This document shows positions 6,572 to 12,735 of a DNA stretch of 14,618 nt, piece after piece. The DNA comes from an uncultured Bacillota bacterium. GTDB taxonomy: Bacteria > Bacillota > Sulfobacillia > UBA995 > UBA9673. The stretch is from NCBI GenBank assembly GCA_937863905.1, contig CALMHV010000053.1, forward strand, positions 1 to 14,618, written 5' to 3'. The notes beneath the pieces were generated by a model, which saw nothing but the letters and a program-made list of their open reading frames with translations, did no database searches and had not been told where the DNA came from. Within the stretch, counting starts at the first letter, position 1; every line of letters starts with the position of its first letter. Both the position numbers and the translations under genes were made by a program.

Positions 6572-7101
6572 ACTGGATCAGGCTCGAACTGCCGGCTCTC
6601 CCGGAGAACGTGGCCCTGGTCCGCTTGGCCGTGGCTGCTCTGGCCGCCCAGCTCGATTTCACCCTCCCGGAGCTAGAGGAGATCCGTGTGGCCACTTCCG
6701 AGGCGTTCTCCAATGCCGTGCTGCACGCCTATCCCGAAGCCGCGCCGGAACAGGCCGGGGCGAGCGGGCAGACCGGCCCGGGGAGTCCGGGGGCCACGGT
6801 GACCGTGGAGGCGCGCCTGGATGGTGACACGCTCGAGGTCAGCGTGGCCGACCGGGGCGTGGGCATCGCCGACGTCGCGTTGGCCCGAACTCCGGCCTAC
6901 ACCACTTTGCCGGACCGGATGGGCCTGGGTTTTGCTTTCATGGAGTCGTTCATGGACGAGGTGGACGTACGAACCGCCCCGGGTTCGGGCACGAGAGTGG
7001 TCATGCGCAAGCGATGCGCCGAGCGGCCGGAGGCCAGCTCGGACAGCGGTGTGGCCGGAAGCGCCGGCGGCGGGGAAGCGGGGGCGGGCGGGAGGGGATA
7101 G
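6568..7101 (+). CDS. spoIIAB: Anti-sigma-F factor / serine kinase SpoIIAB
   Basis: A 177-residue GHKL-fold protein kinase (146 in B. subtilis). It holds sigma-F inactive and phosphorylates SpoIIAA. Arg19 aligns with Arg20 of Bacillus SpoIIAB, a contact for sigma-F and SpoIIAA. The N box is SEAFSNAVLHAY (Glu45, Asn49), the G1 box DRGVGIAD (Asp95, Gly97, Gly99) and the G2 box PDRMGLGFAFMESFMDEV (115-132). Two departures from the usual length are visible: a Gly/Ala/Pro/Ser-rich insertion at about 56-76 between the N box and the next strand, and a roughly 27-residue low-complexity Gly/Ala/Ser tail after MRKRC (151-177). Catalytic residues are intact, so it should be active. GTG 6568 overlaps the spoIIAA stop. 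The stop lies 2 bases before the sigF ATG. Confidence 0.94.
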   Translation: MNWIRLELPALPENVALVRLAVAALAAQLDFTLPELEEIRVATSEAFSNAVLHAYPEAAPEQAGASGQTGPGSPGATVTVEARLDGDTLEVSVADRGVGIADVALARTPAYTTLPDRMGLGFAFMESFMDEVDVRTAPGSGTRVVMRKRCAERPEASSDSGVAGSAGGGEAGAGGRG

Positions 7102-7103
7102 GC

Positions 7104-7925
7104 ATGGGACCTTCTCCCGAGGGTTCCTCCTGGCCACGCCCAATCTCCCCTCTCGGAGAAGTAGAGCTTCAAGAAACACTGCACCAGGCCCTCGCCGGCG
7201 ACGGCGAGGCCCGCCAGCGCATTATCCAGTCCCACCTCAGGCTGGTCTGGGATATCGTCCGGCGGTTCAAGGGCCGTGGCGCGGACACCGAGGACCTTTT
7301 CCAGATCGGTTGCGTCGGTCTTGTGGCCGCCCTCGACCGCTTCGACCTCTCCTTCGGCACGCGCTTCTCCACCTACGCGGTACCCCTAATCCTCGGTGAG
7401 ATAAGGCGCCATCTCCGCGATGACGGCCCGGTCAAGGTCTCGCGGCGGGCCAAGGAACTGGCCCGGGAGGCCTGGCGGACGCAGGAGGAGATGACGAAGG
7501 CCACCGGGCGGGTGCCCACGGTGACCGAACTGGCCAAGGCGCTCGGCGTGGAGGCGGCGGAGGTCGCCGAGTCGCTGGAGGCCGCGAGATTGCCCCTCTC
7601 GCTCTTCAGCGAGAGCCGCGGCGAAGGCGCCGGCGAGTCCTTCTACCTCATCGACCAGTTGGCGGCCTCCGGCGACATCGCCGCCACGGCGGCCGGCCGG
7701 CCCGTGGCGGGCGGGGCGGAGGAGGAGCGTGTCCTGGAAGGCGTGGCCCTCCGGGAAGCCCTCTCTCGCCTGGACGAGCGCGAGTGCCGCCTCCTTACCC
7801 TCCGGTTCTTCGAGGACAAGACCCAGGCCGGCGTGGGCGAGGCCCTGGGTGTCTCGCAGGTCCAGGTCTCGCGCCTGGAAAAGCAGGCCCTCCTCAAGCT
7901 TCGCGCGATGCTTTCCTCGGAGTGA
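7104..7925 (+). CDS. sigF: RNA polymerase sigma-F factor, forespore specific
   Basis: A 273-residue sigma-70-family factor (255 in B. subtilis SigF/SpoIIAC) that directs early forespore transcription. Region 2 covers about 38-112, with SHLRLVWDIVRRF, EDLFQIGCVGLVAALDRFD and GTRFSTYAVPLILGEIRRHLRDD. Region 3 covers about 113-175 (VSRRAKELA, TGRVPTVTELAKALGV). Region 4 covers about 219-271 (LTLRFFEDKTQAGVGEALGVSQVQVSRLEKQALLKLR), containing the helix-turn-helix. The linker at 188-217 is longer and more Ala/Gly-rich than in Bacillus. ATG 7104 has GGAGGGG (7091-7097) 6 nt upstream, inside the end of spoIIAB; an open frame upstream to 7014 encodes only Arg/Gly-rich sequence and is rejected. Sigma-F rather than sigma-G is called because it follows spoIIAA-spoIIAB directly. 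Confidence 0.95.
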   Translation: MGPSPEGSSWPRPISPLGEVELQETLHQALAGDGEARQRIIQSHLRLVWDIVRRFKGRGADTEDLFQIGCVGLVAALDRFDLSFGTRFSTYAVPLILGEIRRHLRDDGPVKVSRRAKELAREAWRTQEEMTKATGRVPTVTELAKALGVEAAEVAESLEAARLPLSLFSESRGEGAGESFYLIDQLAASGDIAATAAGRPVAGGAEEERVLEGVALREALSRLDERECRLLTLRFFEDKTQAGVGEALGVSQVQVSRLEKQALLKLRAMLSSE

Positions 7926-7976
7926 CCGGCGGCGGGCGGCGATTCGCCTCCCCGGATTGGGCCCCGCCTGCCGAGG

Positions 7977-8006
7977 GCATACTCCCCGACGGTAGCGGCG
8001 ACCTGA
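7977..8006 (+). promoter_or_regulatory. Weak sigma-F/sigma-G-like promoter candidate
   Basis: GCATA (7977-7981) matches the -35 shared by sigma-F and sigma-G. After a 15-nt spacer, GGCGACCTGA (7997-8006) matches 8 of 10 positions of the sigma-F -10 (GGnRAnAnTW). The position between sigF and the spoVA genes is apt, since spoVA is forespore-transcribed in Bacillus. A start at about 8013 would, however, cut into the ribosome site of the gene at 8020, so such a promoter would mainly serve the dodecin-like gene and spoVA. Low confidence. Confidence 0.22.
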
Positions 8007-8019
8007 GGGAGGGGGAGCG

Positions 8020-8214
8020 GTGCCCACCTGGACGCGTGGCCGCGTCAGGGTTCTCATCCTCGTCGGTCTGCTCGTCACGACCCTCCTCGTCCTGGCATCC
8101 CTGATTTACTTCAGGGCCGGCCCGCGTGTTCCCGAGGGGGCTGACACGGTGCGGTCGGGCGGAAGCCCGGTGGGGTGGAGCGAGCCGGGGCCGGCGGGCG
8201 GAGCGGGAGGATAG
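8020..8214 (+). CDS. Hypothetical 64-residue single-pass membrane protein
   Basis: I do not recognise this gene. GTG 8020 has an excellent ribosome site (GGGAGGGGGAG, about 8007-8017). The protein starts with a short basic segment (Trp4, Arg6, Arg8, Arg10). One hydrophobic helix follows at about 11-31 (VLILVGLLVTTLLVLASLIYF), then a Gly/Pro/Ser-rich polar tail of about 33 residues. A lipoprotein Cys is absent, and the design suggests an N-in anchor with an outward tail. It lies 94 bases after sigF and 40 bases before the dodecin-like gene, where Bacillus has spoVAA and spoVAB, but it resembles neither in length or sequence. Codons end mainly in G or C like its neighbours, which supports coding. 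It could be a small forespore membrane protein. Confidence 0.6.
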   Translation: MPTWTRGRVRVLILVGLLVTTLLVLASLIYFRAGPRVPEGADTVRSGGSPVGWSEPGPAGGAGG

Positions 8215-8254
8215 CCGCGGCGAACGGACAGCTTCCGAAGGGAGCGAGCGGAAA

Positions 8255-8479
8255 GTGACGGTCGTCAAAGTGCTGGAACTCGTAGGGGAGTCGCAGCAGA
8301 GCTGGCAGGACGCCGCCAACCAGGCCGTCATGGAGGCGGCCAAGACCGTGCACAACATAACGGGGGTCGAGGTCTCCAACTGGACCGCCCACGTGGACGA
8401 CGGTCGTATCTCGAACTACAAAGCGAACGTAAGATTGGCCTTCGTCGTCGACAGCGAGCGCCACGCCCCGAAGGCCTAG
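8255..8479 (+). CDS. Dodecin-like small protein in the sigF-spoVA interval
   Basis: A 74-residue protein with the dodecin pattern (COG3360 type): first strand VTVVKVLELVGES, helix SWQDAANQAVMEAAKTVHNI, then strands GVEVSNWTAHVDD and RISNYKANVRLAFVVDS. Classical dodecins assemble as 12-mers and bind riboflavin/FMN pairs using a Trp in the first turn after the helix and a Gln in the last strand. Aligned by eye to what I recall of those proteins, the Trp position is Gly37 here and the Gln position is Lys56, while a Trp occurs later (Trp43). Flavin binding is therefore uncertain, and another ligand is possible (a calcium-binding dodecin is known in mycobacteria). GTG 8255 is chosen because the family N-terminus begins there, with GAAGGGA at about 8237-8243. 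It precedes spoVAC by 11 bases and is probably co-transcribed with it. Confidence 0.82.
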   Translation: MTVVKVLELVGESQQSWQDAANQAVMEAAKTVHNITGVEVSNWTAHVDDGRISNYKANVRLAFVVDSERHAPKA

Positions 8480-8490
8480 CCGAGACCGGC

Positions 8491-8955
8491 ATGGCCAAGG
8501 CCGACAAGTCGACAGCCCAGCGGTACGCCCGCTTGGTCGCCAGGCGAAGTCCCAAGCCGCCCGTCCTGAGGAACGCCGTGACGGCCTTCCTGGGCGGTGG
8601 AGCGATTTGCTCCCTTGGCCAGGCCGTCTTGGGCTTCTTCCTGGTGCGGGGCTTGACGCTCGGCGAGGCCGCCATCACGGCCTCGGCCGTGATGGTCGGG
8701 TTGGGGGCGCTCCTAACCGGCCTGGGCATCTACGACGAGATGGGCCGGTGGGCCGGAATGGGGGCCGCTCTACCCATCACCGGGTTTGCCAACTCCATCG
8801 TGTCTCCGGCCATGGAGTACCGGCGGGAGGGGCTCGTTCTGGGCGTCGGAGCCCGGCTCTTCACCATCGCCGGCCCGGTCATCGTCTACGCCGTCGCCGC
8901 CGCGCTGCTCGCCAGTGTCGTGCGTCTGCTTGTGTCCGGAGGGTTGGGAGGCTAG
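8491..8955 (+). CDS. spoVAC: Stage V sporulation protein AC (Ca-DPA channel subunit)
   Basis: A 154-residue integral membrane protein (150 in Bacillus). SpoVAC is part of the forespore inner-membrane channel that moves dipicolinic acid into the spore and releases it at germination; in Bacillus it behaves as a mechanosensitive channel. The family sequence is plain: PKPPVLRNAVTAFLGGGAICSLGQ (21-44), then LLTGLGIYDEMGRWAGMG and LPITGFANSIVSPAMEY (94-110), REGLVLGVGARLFTIAGPVIVY (112-133). Hydrophobic segments lie at about 28-52, 60-80 and 114-148. The ATG at 8491 has only a weak ribosome site, so translation may depend on coupling to the dodecin-like gene 11 bases upstream. The stop is 2 bases before the spoVAD GTG. 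The related SpoVAE downstream shares the GLG-x-YD and AGxGAxxP motifs. Confidence 0.95.
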   Translation: MAKADKSTAQRYARLVARRSPKPPVLRNAVTAFLGGGAICSLGQAVLGFFLVRGLTLGEAAITASAVMVGLGALLTGLGIYDEMGRWAGMGAALPITGFANSIVSPAMEYRREGLVLGVGARLFTIAGPVIVYAVAAALLASVVRLLVSGGLGG

Positions 8956-8957
8956 GC

Positions 8958-10004
8958 GTGCCCAAATCGAGGGCGAAGGCCGGGCCGGGCAAGGTTGGGC
9001 AAACGATGGTCTTCGCCAAGGCGCCGACCATCCTCGGCGCGGCCTCGGTCGTCGGCCCGCGCGAGGGCGCCGGCCCCCTGTCGGGGTGGTTCGACGTCAT
9101 CAAGCCCGACCGGCTGCTCGGCCAGAGAAGCTGGGAGATGGCCGAGTCCAAGATGGTCGAGGAGGCCGTGGATCTGGCCCTGGCCAAGGCGGGCGTGAAA
9201 CGGCGGGACCTCGACTTCCTCTTGGCGGGGGACCTTCTCAACCAGATCATCGCCTCGAGCTTCGCCGCCCGGAACATCGACCGGCCCTACCTCGGGCTTT
9301 ACGGGGCCTGTTCGACCATGGCTCTGGCCCTGGCCCTCGGCGCCGCCCTGGTCAGCGCTGGTTTCGCCCGGCACGTGGGAGCCGTTTCGTCGAGCCACCA
9401 CGACACGGCTGAGCGTCAGTACCGCTCCCCGACCGAGTTCGGAAGCCAGCGGCCGCTCACGGCGCAGTGGACGGCGACGGCTGCCGGGGCCGTGGTCATG
9501 GGGCCGCCGGGCCAAGGCGACCTGCGCCTCACCCACGCCACGATCGGCCGGGTCGTGGACAACGACCAGAAGAATCCCTTCGACATGGGGTCGGCCATGG
9601 CGCCGGCGGCCGCCGACACCATCGTCGCTCACTTTAAGGATACCGGGCGCAAGCCCGACGCCTACGACCTCATCGTCACGGGCGACCTGGCGGCCGTGGG
9701 CCAGCCCCTGGCGGGCGACCTCCTGGCGGAGAAGGGTATCGACCTCGGTAACCGGTTCGTGGACTGCGGGAAGATGATCTATGACGAGACGCAGGACGCC
9801 CATGCGGGCGGGAGCGGCTGCGGCTGTTCGGCCTCCGTCTTCGCGGGCTACCTGGTCAAGAACCTGGCCGCCGGGAAGCTGCGCCGCGTTCTCTTCGTGG
9901 GCACGGGGGCCCTGCACAGCCCGACCTCCTACCAGCAGGGCGAGAGCATCCCGTGCGTGGCCCACGCGGTGGCGGTGGAGAACGGGCGGGTCTGCGGCAA
10001 TTGA
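8958..10004 (+). CDS. spoVAD: Stage V sporulation protein AD (DPA-binding, thiolase fold)
   Basis: A 348-residue soluble protein with a thiolase-like fold that binds dipicolinic acid at the forespore inner membrane. The match to Bacillus SpoVAD (338 aa) runs the full length: MVFAKAPTILGAASVVGPRE, SWEMAESKMVEEAVDLAL, LLAGDLLNQI, YGACSTMALALALGAALVSAGFA (Cys118), SSSHHDTAERQYRSPTEFGSQ, FDMGSAMAPAAADTI, VTGDLAAVGQPL, DCGKMIYDETQDAHAGGSGCGCSA (259-282) and VGTGALHSPTSYQQGESIPCVAHAV. GTG 8958 has GGGAGG (8946-8951) 6-7 nt upstream and lies 2 bases after the spoVAC stop; an ATG at 9006 would remove 16 residues and has no ribosome site. The N-terminus is about 8 residues longer than in Bacillus. A 67-base gap separates it from spoVAE. 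Confidence 0.95.
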   Translation: MPKSRAKAGPGKVGQTMVFAKAPTILGAASVVGPREGAGPLSGWFDVIKPDRLLGQRSWEMAESKMVEEAVDLALAKAGVKRRDLDFLLAGDLLNQIIASSFAARNIDRPYLGLYGACSTMALALALGAALVSAGFARHVGAVSSSHHDTAERQYRSPTEFGSQRPLTAQWTATAAGAVVMGPPGQGDLRLTHATIGRVVDNDQKNPFDMGSAMAPAAADTIVAHFKDTGRKPDAYDLIVTGDLAAVGQPLAGDLLAEKGIDLGNRFVDCGKMIYDETQDAHAGGSGCGCSASVFAGYLVKNLAAGKLRRVLFVGTGALHSPTSYQQGESIPCVAHAVAVENGRVCGN

Positions 10005-10055
10005 AGGCCGCCCCCTTGGCGGGGTGGCCCCACGGATAGGTCGGAGATGGCCGAG

Positions 10056-10063
10056 AGGAGGTG
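10056..10063 (+). promoter_or_regulatory. Ribosome site that places the spoVAE TTG start
   Basis: AGGAGGTG ends 8 nt before TTG 10072. No in-frame ATG or GTG with a ribosome site precedes the conserved part of SpoVAE, so this site is the main evidence for a TTG start. Confidence 0.65.
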
Positions 10064-10071
10064 TCGAGGCC

Positions 10072-10449
10072 TTGGATGCGGCGACGGGTCTGAGTCTTGG
10101 TGGTTTCGTCACGGCTTTCGTCGTGGGTGGGCTCATCTGCGTCCTGGCCCAACTCGTCCTGGACCTGACCCGGCTCACCGGAGCACACGTGATGGTCCTC
10201 TTCGTTGTCTTGGGCGCCGCGGCCAGCGGCCTCGGCCTCTACGACCCCTTGATTCGCTTCGCCGGAGCGGGGGCTTCGATTCCCCTCCCGGCCTTCGGTC
10301 ACGCTCTGGTCCAGGGGATGCTCAAGGGGGCCGCGAGCACGGGCCTATCAGGTCTTCTCAGCGGGGGGCTGTCCGCGGCGGCCTTGCCCCTGACGGTGGC
10401 CATTCTGTTCGGGCTGGCGATGGCCCTGACCTTCCGGCCCAAGGGGTGA
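10072..10449 (+). CDS. spoVAE: Stage V sporulation protein AE (SpoVAEB type)
   Basis: A 125-residue membrane protein (116 in Bacillus SpoVAEB), a third subunit of the spore Ca-DPA channel. Family features are GGFVTAFVVGGLICVLAQLVLD (10-31), LTGAHVMVLFVVLGAAASGLGLYDPLIRFAGAGASIPLPAFGHALVQGM (35-83) and the conserved end GLAMALTFRPKG. Hydrophobic helices lie at about 12-30, 38-56, 90-104 and 106-121. The start is assigned to TTG 10072 from the ribosome site at 10056-10063; the frame is open further upstream but only overlaps the end of spoVAD. The sequence is a distant relative of SpoVAC, as expected. No SpoVAEA or SpoVAF follows; instead, a redox-type gene starts 7 bases after the stop. Confidence 0.92.
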   Translation: MDAATGLSLGGFVTAFVVGGLICVLAQLVLDLTRLTGAHVMVLFVVLGAAASGLGLYDPLIRFAGAGASIPLPAFGHALVQGMLKGAASTGLSGLLSGGLSAAALPLTVAILFGLAMALTFRPKG

Positions 10450-10456
10450 TGACCTG

Positions 10457-11593
10457 ATGGCGATGGCCTGGCAACTCCGCCTCAAGGACGGAGCCGTGGT
10501 CGGCCTGCCCCGGGCGCTCCTGTTCTACGAACTGTACCCGTTCTGGCGCGGGCTCCTCGAGGGTCTGGGACTACGGGTCGCGGTCTCGACCGCAACGTCG
10601 CCGAAGCTTATCGAGGCCGGGGCCAGGCACGCCATGGACGAGGCCTGTCTTCCCGTGAAGAGCTTCTACGGGCACGTCATGGTCTTGCGCGACCGGGTGG
10701 ACGCGGTCTTCCTCCCGCGCCTGGTCAGCCTGAGCCCCGGCACCTACACCTGCCCGAAGATGCTGGGTCTTCCGGACATGGTCCGGCAAAACCTCCGCAG
10801 CCTCCCCCCGGTCATCGTCGCCGATTTCGACGCCAGACTCTGGCGACGGAGCCTGGAGGAGGGCGGGGAGAGCGTCGCCTGCCGGCTGGGACGGTCACGG
10901 GGACAAGCCAGGGAAGCGGTCTCCAGAGGACTGGAGGCCCTCCGGAGCTTCCGGGGGAGCCTGGAGGCCGGGCAGTCTTTCGAAGAAGCGGCGTCCGGCG
11001 CCGCACCGGGGTGGAAGACGCCGCTGGAGGGGTGGAAGACGCCGCTGGAGGGGTGGAAGACGCCGCTGGAGGGGTGGAAGGCGCCGCTGGCGGGAGGCGA
11101 CCCGGCGCCGACGAGGCCGGGCCCCAGGCGCCTGCGGGTCGGGCTGGTCGGGCACGCCTACAACCTCTTCGACCCGGGGGTGAACCTCGGCCTGGGCCGC
11201 AAGCTGGTGGCGCTCGGGTGCGACCTGGTGACCAGCGAGCAACTGAGCGAGGAAGAGGTCCAGACCGAGTCGGCGGCCCTGCCCAAGGAAATCTTCTGGA
11301 GCAGCGGCCGCCGCATCCTGGCGGCGGTGACGCGTTTCCGGAGGCGAGAACTGGTGGACGGGTTCATCCATGTGGTCTCCTTCGGCTGCGGCCCGGACTC
11401 GATGGTCGGCGAGATAGCCGAACGGGAGACCCGGCGGTCGTCGAACCTACCGTACATGGCTCTGACCATCGACGAACACACGGCCGAGGGCGGACTCCTG
11501 ACGCGGCTCGAGGCCTTCACGGACATGCTGGCGCGGCGGCGGGCCCGACCGGAGACGCCCGAGGGCTCCGTCGCGGCGGAGGTCACGGCGTGA
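10457..11593 (+). CDS. CoA-dehydratase-activase-related protein, DUF2229/COG3580-like
   Basis: A 378-residue cytosolic protein resembling DUF2229/COG3580 of the 2-hydroxyacyl-CoA dehydratase/activase superfamily. The N-terminal family pattern is clear: VGLPRALLFYELYPFWRGLLEGLGLRVAVS, then EACLPVKSFYGHV (Cys64) and YTCPKMLGLPDMV (Cys99). A second half begins at about 225 (RLRVGLVGHAYNLFDP) and carries SFGCGPDSM (Cys311) and the closing motif DEHTAEGGLLTRLEAF (339-354). Cys64, Cys99 and Cys311 are candidate ligands for a [4Fe-4S] cluster. The halves are joined by a linker at about 140-222 containing four copies of a G-W-K-T-P-L-E heptad. ATG 10457 lies 7 bases after spoVAE, with AAGGGG (10441-10446) upstream. 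The stop overlaps the next GTG. The reaction catalysed is unknown; members of the superfamily do ATP-driven low-potential reductions. Confidence 0.8.
   Translation: MAMAWQLRLKDGAVVGLPRALLFYELYPFWRGLLEGLGLRVAVSTATSPKLIEAGARHAMDEACLPVKSFYGHVMVLRDRVDAVFLPRLVSLSPGTYTCPKMLGLPDMVRQNLRSLPPVIVADFDARLWRRSLEEGGESVACRLGRSRGQAREAVSRGLEALRSFRGSLEAGQSFEEAASGAAPGWKTPLEGWKTPLEGWKTPLEGWKAPLAGGDPAPTRPGPRRLRVGLVGHAYNLFDPGVNLGLGRKLVALGCDLVTSEQLSEEEVQTESAALPKEIFWSSGRRILAAVTRFRRRELVDGFIHVVSFGCGPDSMVGEIAERETRRSSNLPYMALTIDEHTAEGGLLTRLEAFTDMLARRRARPETPEGSVAAEVTA
11009..11092 (+). repeat. Four tandem 21-bp repeats in the linker of the COG3580-like gene
   Basis: Units start at 11009, 11030, 11051 and 11072. The first three are identical over 21 bases; the fourth differs at two positions (ACG to GCG and GAG to GCG). 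Each unit encodes one heptapeptide (G-W-K-T-P-L-E; G-W-K-A-P-L-A in the last) at residues 185-212. A period of 21 keeps the reading frame, so copy number can change by slippage without breaking the gene. There are no spacers between units, so this is not a CRISPR array. Confidence 0.95.
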
Positions 11594-12735
11594 GAGTCAC
11601 CTTCCCCCACATGGGTAACCTGTGGATCATCGCCAAGACCCTCCTCGAGGACCTGGGACTCGAGGTCATCGTGCCTCCCCTCCCGAACCGGCGAAGCCTG
11701 GACGTGGGGGTCAGGCACGCGCCGGAGTTCGCCTGCTTCCCGCTCAAGCTGAACATCGGCGACTTCGTCGGGGCCCTGGACCAGGGGGCCGAGGCCATCG
11801 TGATGGCCGGCGGCATCGGACCGTGCCGGTTTGGGCACTACGCCCAGGTCGAGGCCCAGGTCCTCCATGACCTTGGCTACGACGTCGAGATGGTCATTCT
11901 TGAGCCGCCCCGGGGGCATCTCGACGGATTGCTGGCCAAGATCCGCCGTCTCTCCGGGGGGAAACCCCTGACCCGGGTGTGGAGGGCCATCCGCTTCGGG
12001 TGGGAGAAGCTGGTGGCCCTGGACGAGTTCGACCGGGCCCTGACCCGGGCGCGACCGGTGGAGCGCCTGACGGGCTCGGCGGCCCGGGCTCATCGGGCCG
12101 CGGCCGCTCGTCTCGCTGACGCGGACGGCGTTTGGGCGACGCGCCGCGTCGGCAGGGAAGGCGTGAGGGAGATCCTTTGCGCGGCGGGACTGGAGGAGTC
12201 TGGCCGGCCGGGCGAGCCGTCGTGGGGCAAGCCGTTCCCGCGCCTGCGCGTGGGGCTGGTCGGCGAGCTTTTCATGGTCGCCGAGCCTTTCGCCAACCAG
12301 GAGATCGAGAGGCGCCTCGGCGAGATGGGCGTGGAGGTGCTCCGTCCGCTCTACCTCTCGGACTGGGTGCGGACCCACCTCATCCCGCGTGTCTTCCAGC
12401 CTGGCCGGCGTCGGCGGGCCTCGGAGGTCAAACGGGCGGCCCGGCCGTACCTGGGGCACTTCGTCGGTGGGGAGGGCCTGGACAGCGTGGGGGAGACCAT
12501 CCTCTTCGACCGGCAGGGGTGTGACGGGGTGATCCACGTGGCCCCGTTCACCTGCATGCCCGAGATAGTGGCCGCCAGCCTGCTCCCCGAGGCCGGGCGG
12601 GACCTGGGCCTCCCCGTGCTCAGCCTGTTCCTGGATGAGCACACGGCCGAGGCCGGCCTGACGACACGCCTGGAGGCCTTCGTCGACCTTCTGGGGCGGC
12701 GCCGGGCGGTCGGCGGGGCGAGGGAGAAGTGGTAA
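11590..12735 (+). CDS. CoA-dehydratase-like protein, COG3581-like
   Basis: A 381-residue paralogue and likely partner of the preceding protein. The N-terminal half has VTFPHMGNLWIIAKTLLEDLG, EFACFPLKLNIGDFVGAL (Cys49) and the hallmark GIGPCRFGHYAQVEAQVL (Cys79). The second half begins at about 218 with RLRVGLVGELFMVAEPFANQEIERRLGEMG. It also contains APFTCMPEIVAASLL (Cys322) and ends with LDEHTAEAGLTTRLEAFVDLL, nearly the same motif as its neighbour. Cys49, Cys79 and Cys322 can be proposed as Fe-S ligands, as in HgdB/HgdC-type dehydratases. GTG 11590 overlaps the upstream stop (GTGA), and GGAGG (11578-11582) lies 7 nt before it. The stop shares a base with the activase ATG (TAATG). An alternative reading as HgdB itself is less likely because of the GPCRFG motif. 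The substrate is unknown. Confidence 0.8.
   Translation: MRVTFPHMGNLWIIAKTLLEDLGLEVIVPPLPNRRSLDVGVRHAPEFACFPLKLNIGDFVGALDQGAEAIVMAGGIGPCRFGHYAQVEAQVLHDLGYDVEMVILEPPRGHLDGLLAKIRRLSGGKPLTRVWRAIRFGWEKLVALDEFDRALTRARPVERLTGSAARAHRAAAARLADADGVWATRRVGREGVREILCAAGLEESGRPGEPSWGKPFPRLRVGLVGELFMVAEPFANQEIERRLGEMGVEVLRPLYLSDWVRTHLIPRVFQPGRRRRASEVKRAARPYLGHFVGGEGLDSVGETILFDRQGCDGVIHVAPFTCMPEIVAASLLPEAGRDLGLPVLSLFLDEHTAEAGLTTRLEAFVDLLGRRRAVGGAREKW

Noticed and set aside
7982..8017. CTCCCC/GGGGAG hairpin hiding the ribosome site of the 64-residue gene
   Set aside because: The arms are only 6 bases with a 24-nt loop, and complementary C- and G-runs are common in this DNA, unlike the compact C6/G6 hairpin before spoIIAA.
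11009..11092. CRISPR-like array
   Set aside because: The 21-base units are directly adjacent with no spacers and are translated in frame as a heptapeptide repeat.
11011..11589. N-terminal extension of the COG3581-like gene in its own frame
   Set aside because: The frame is open upstream but overlaps the COG3580-like gene and reads as low-complexity Gly/Ala/Asp/Arg-rich sequence. The conserved N-terminus and a ribosome site place the start at GTG 11590.
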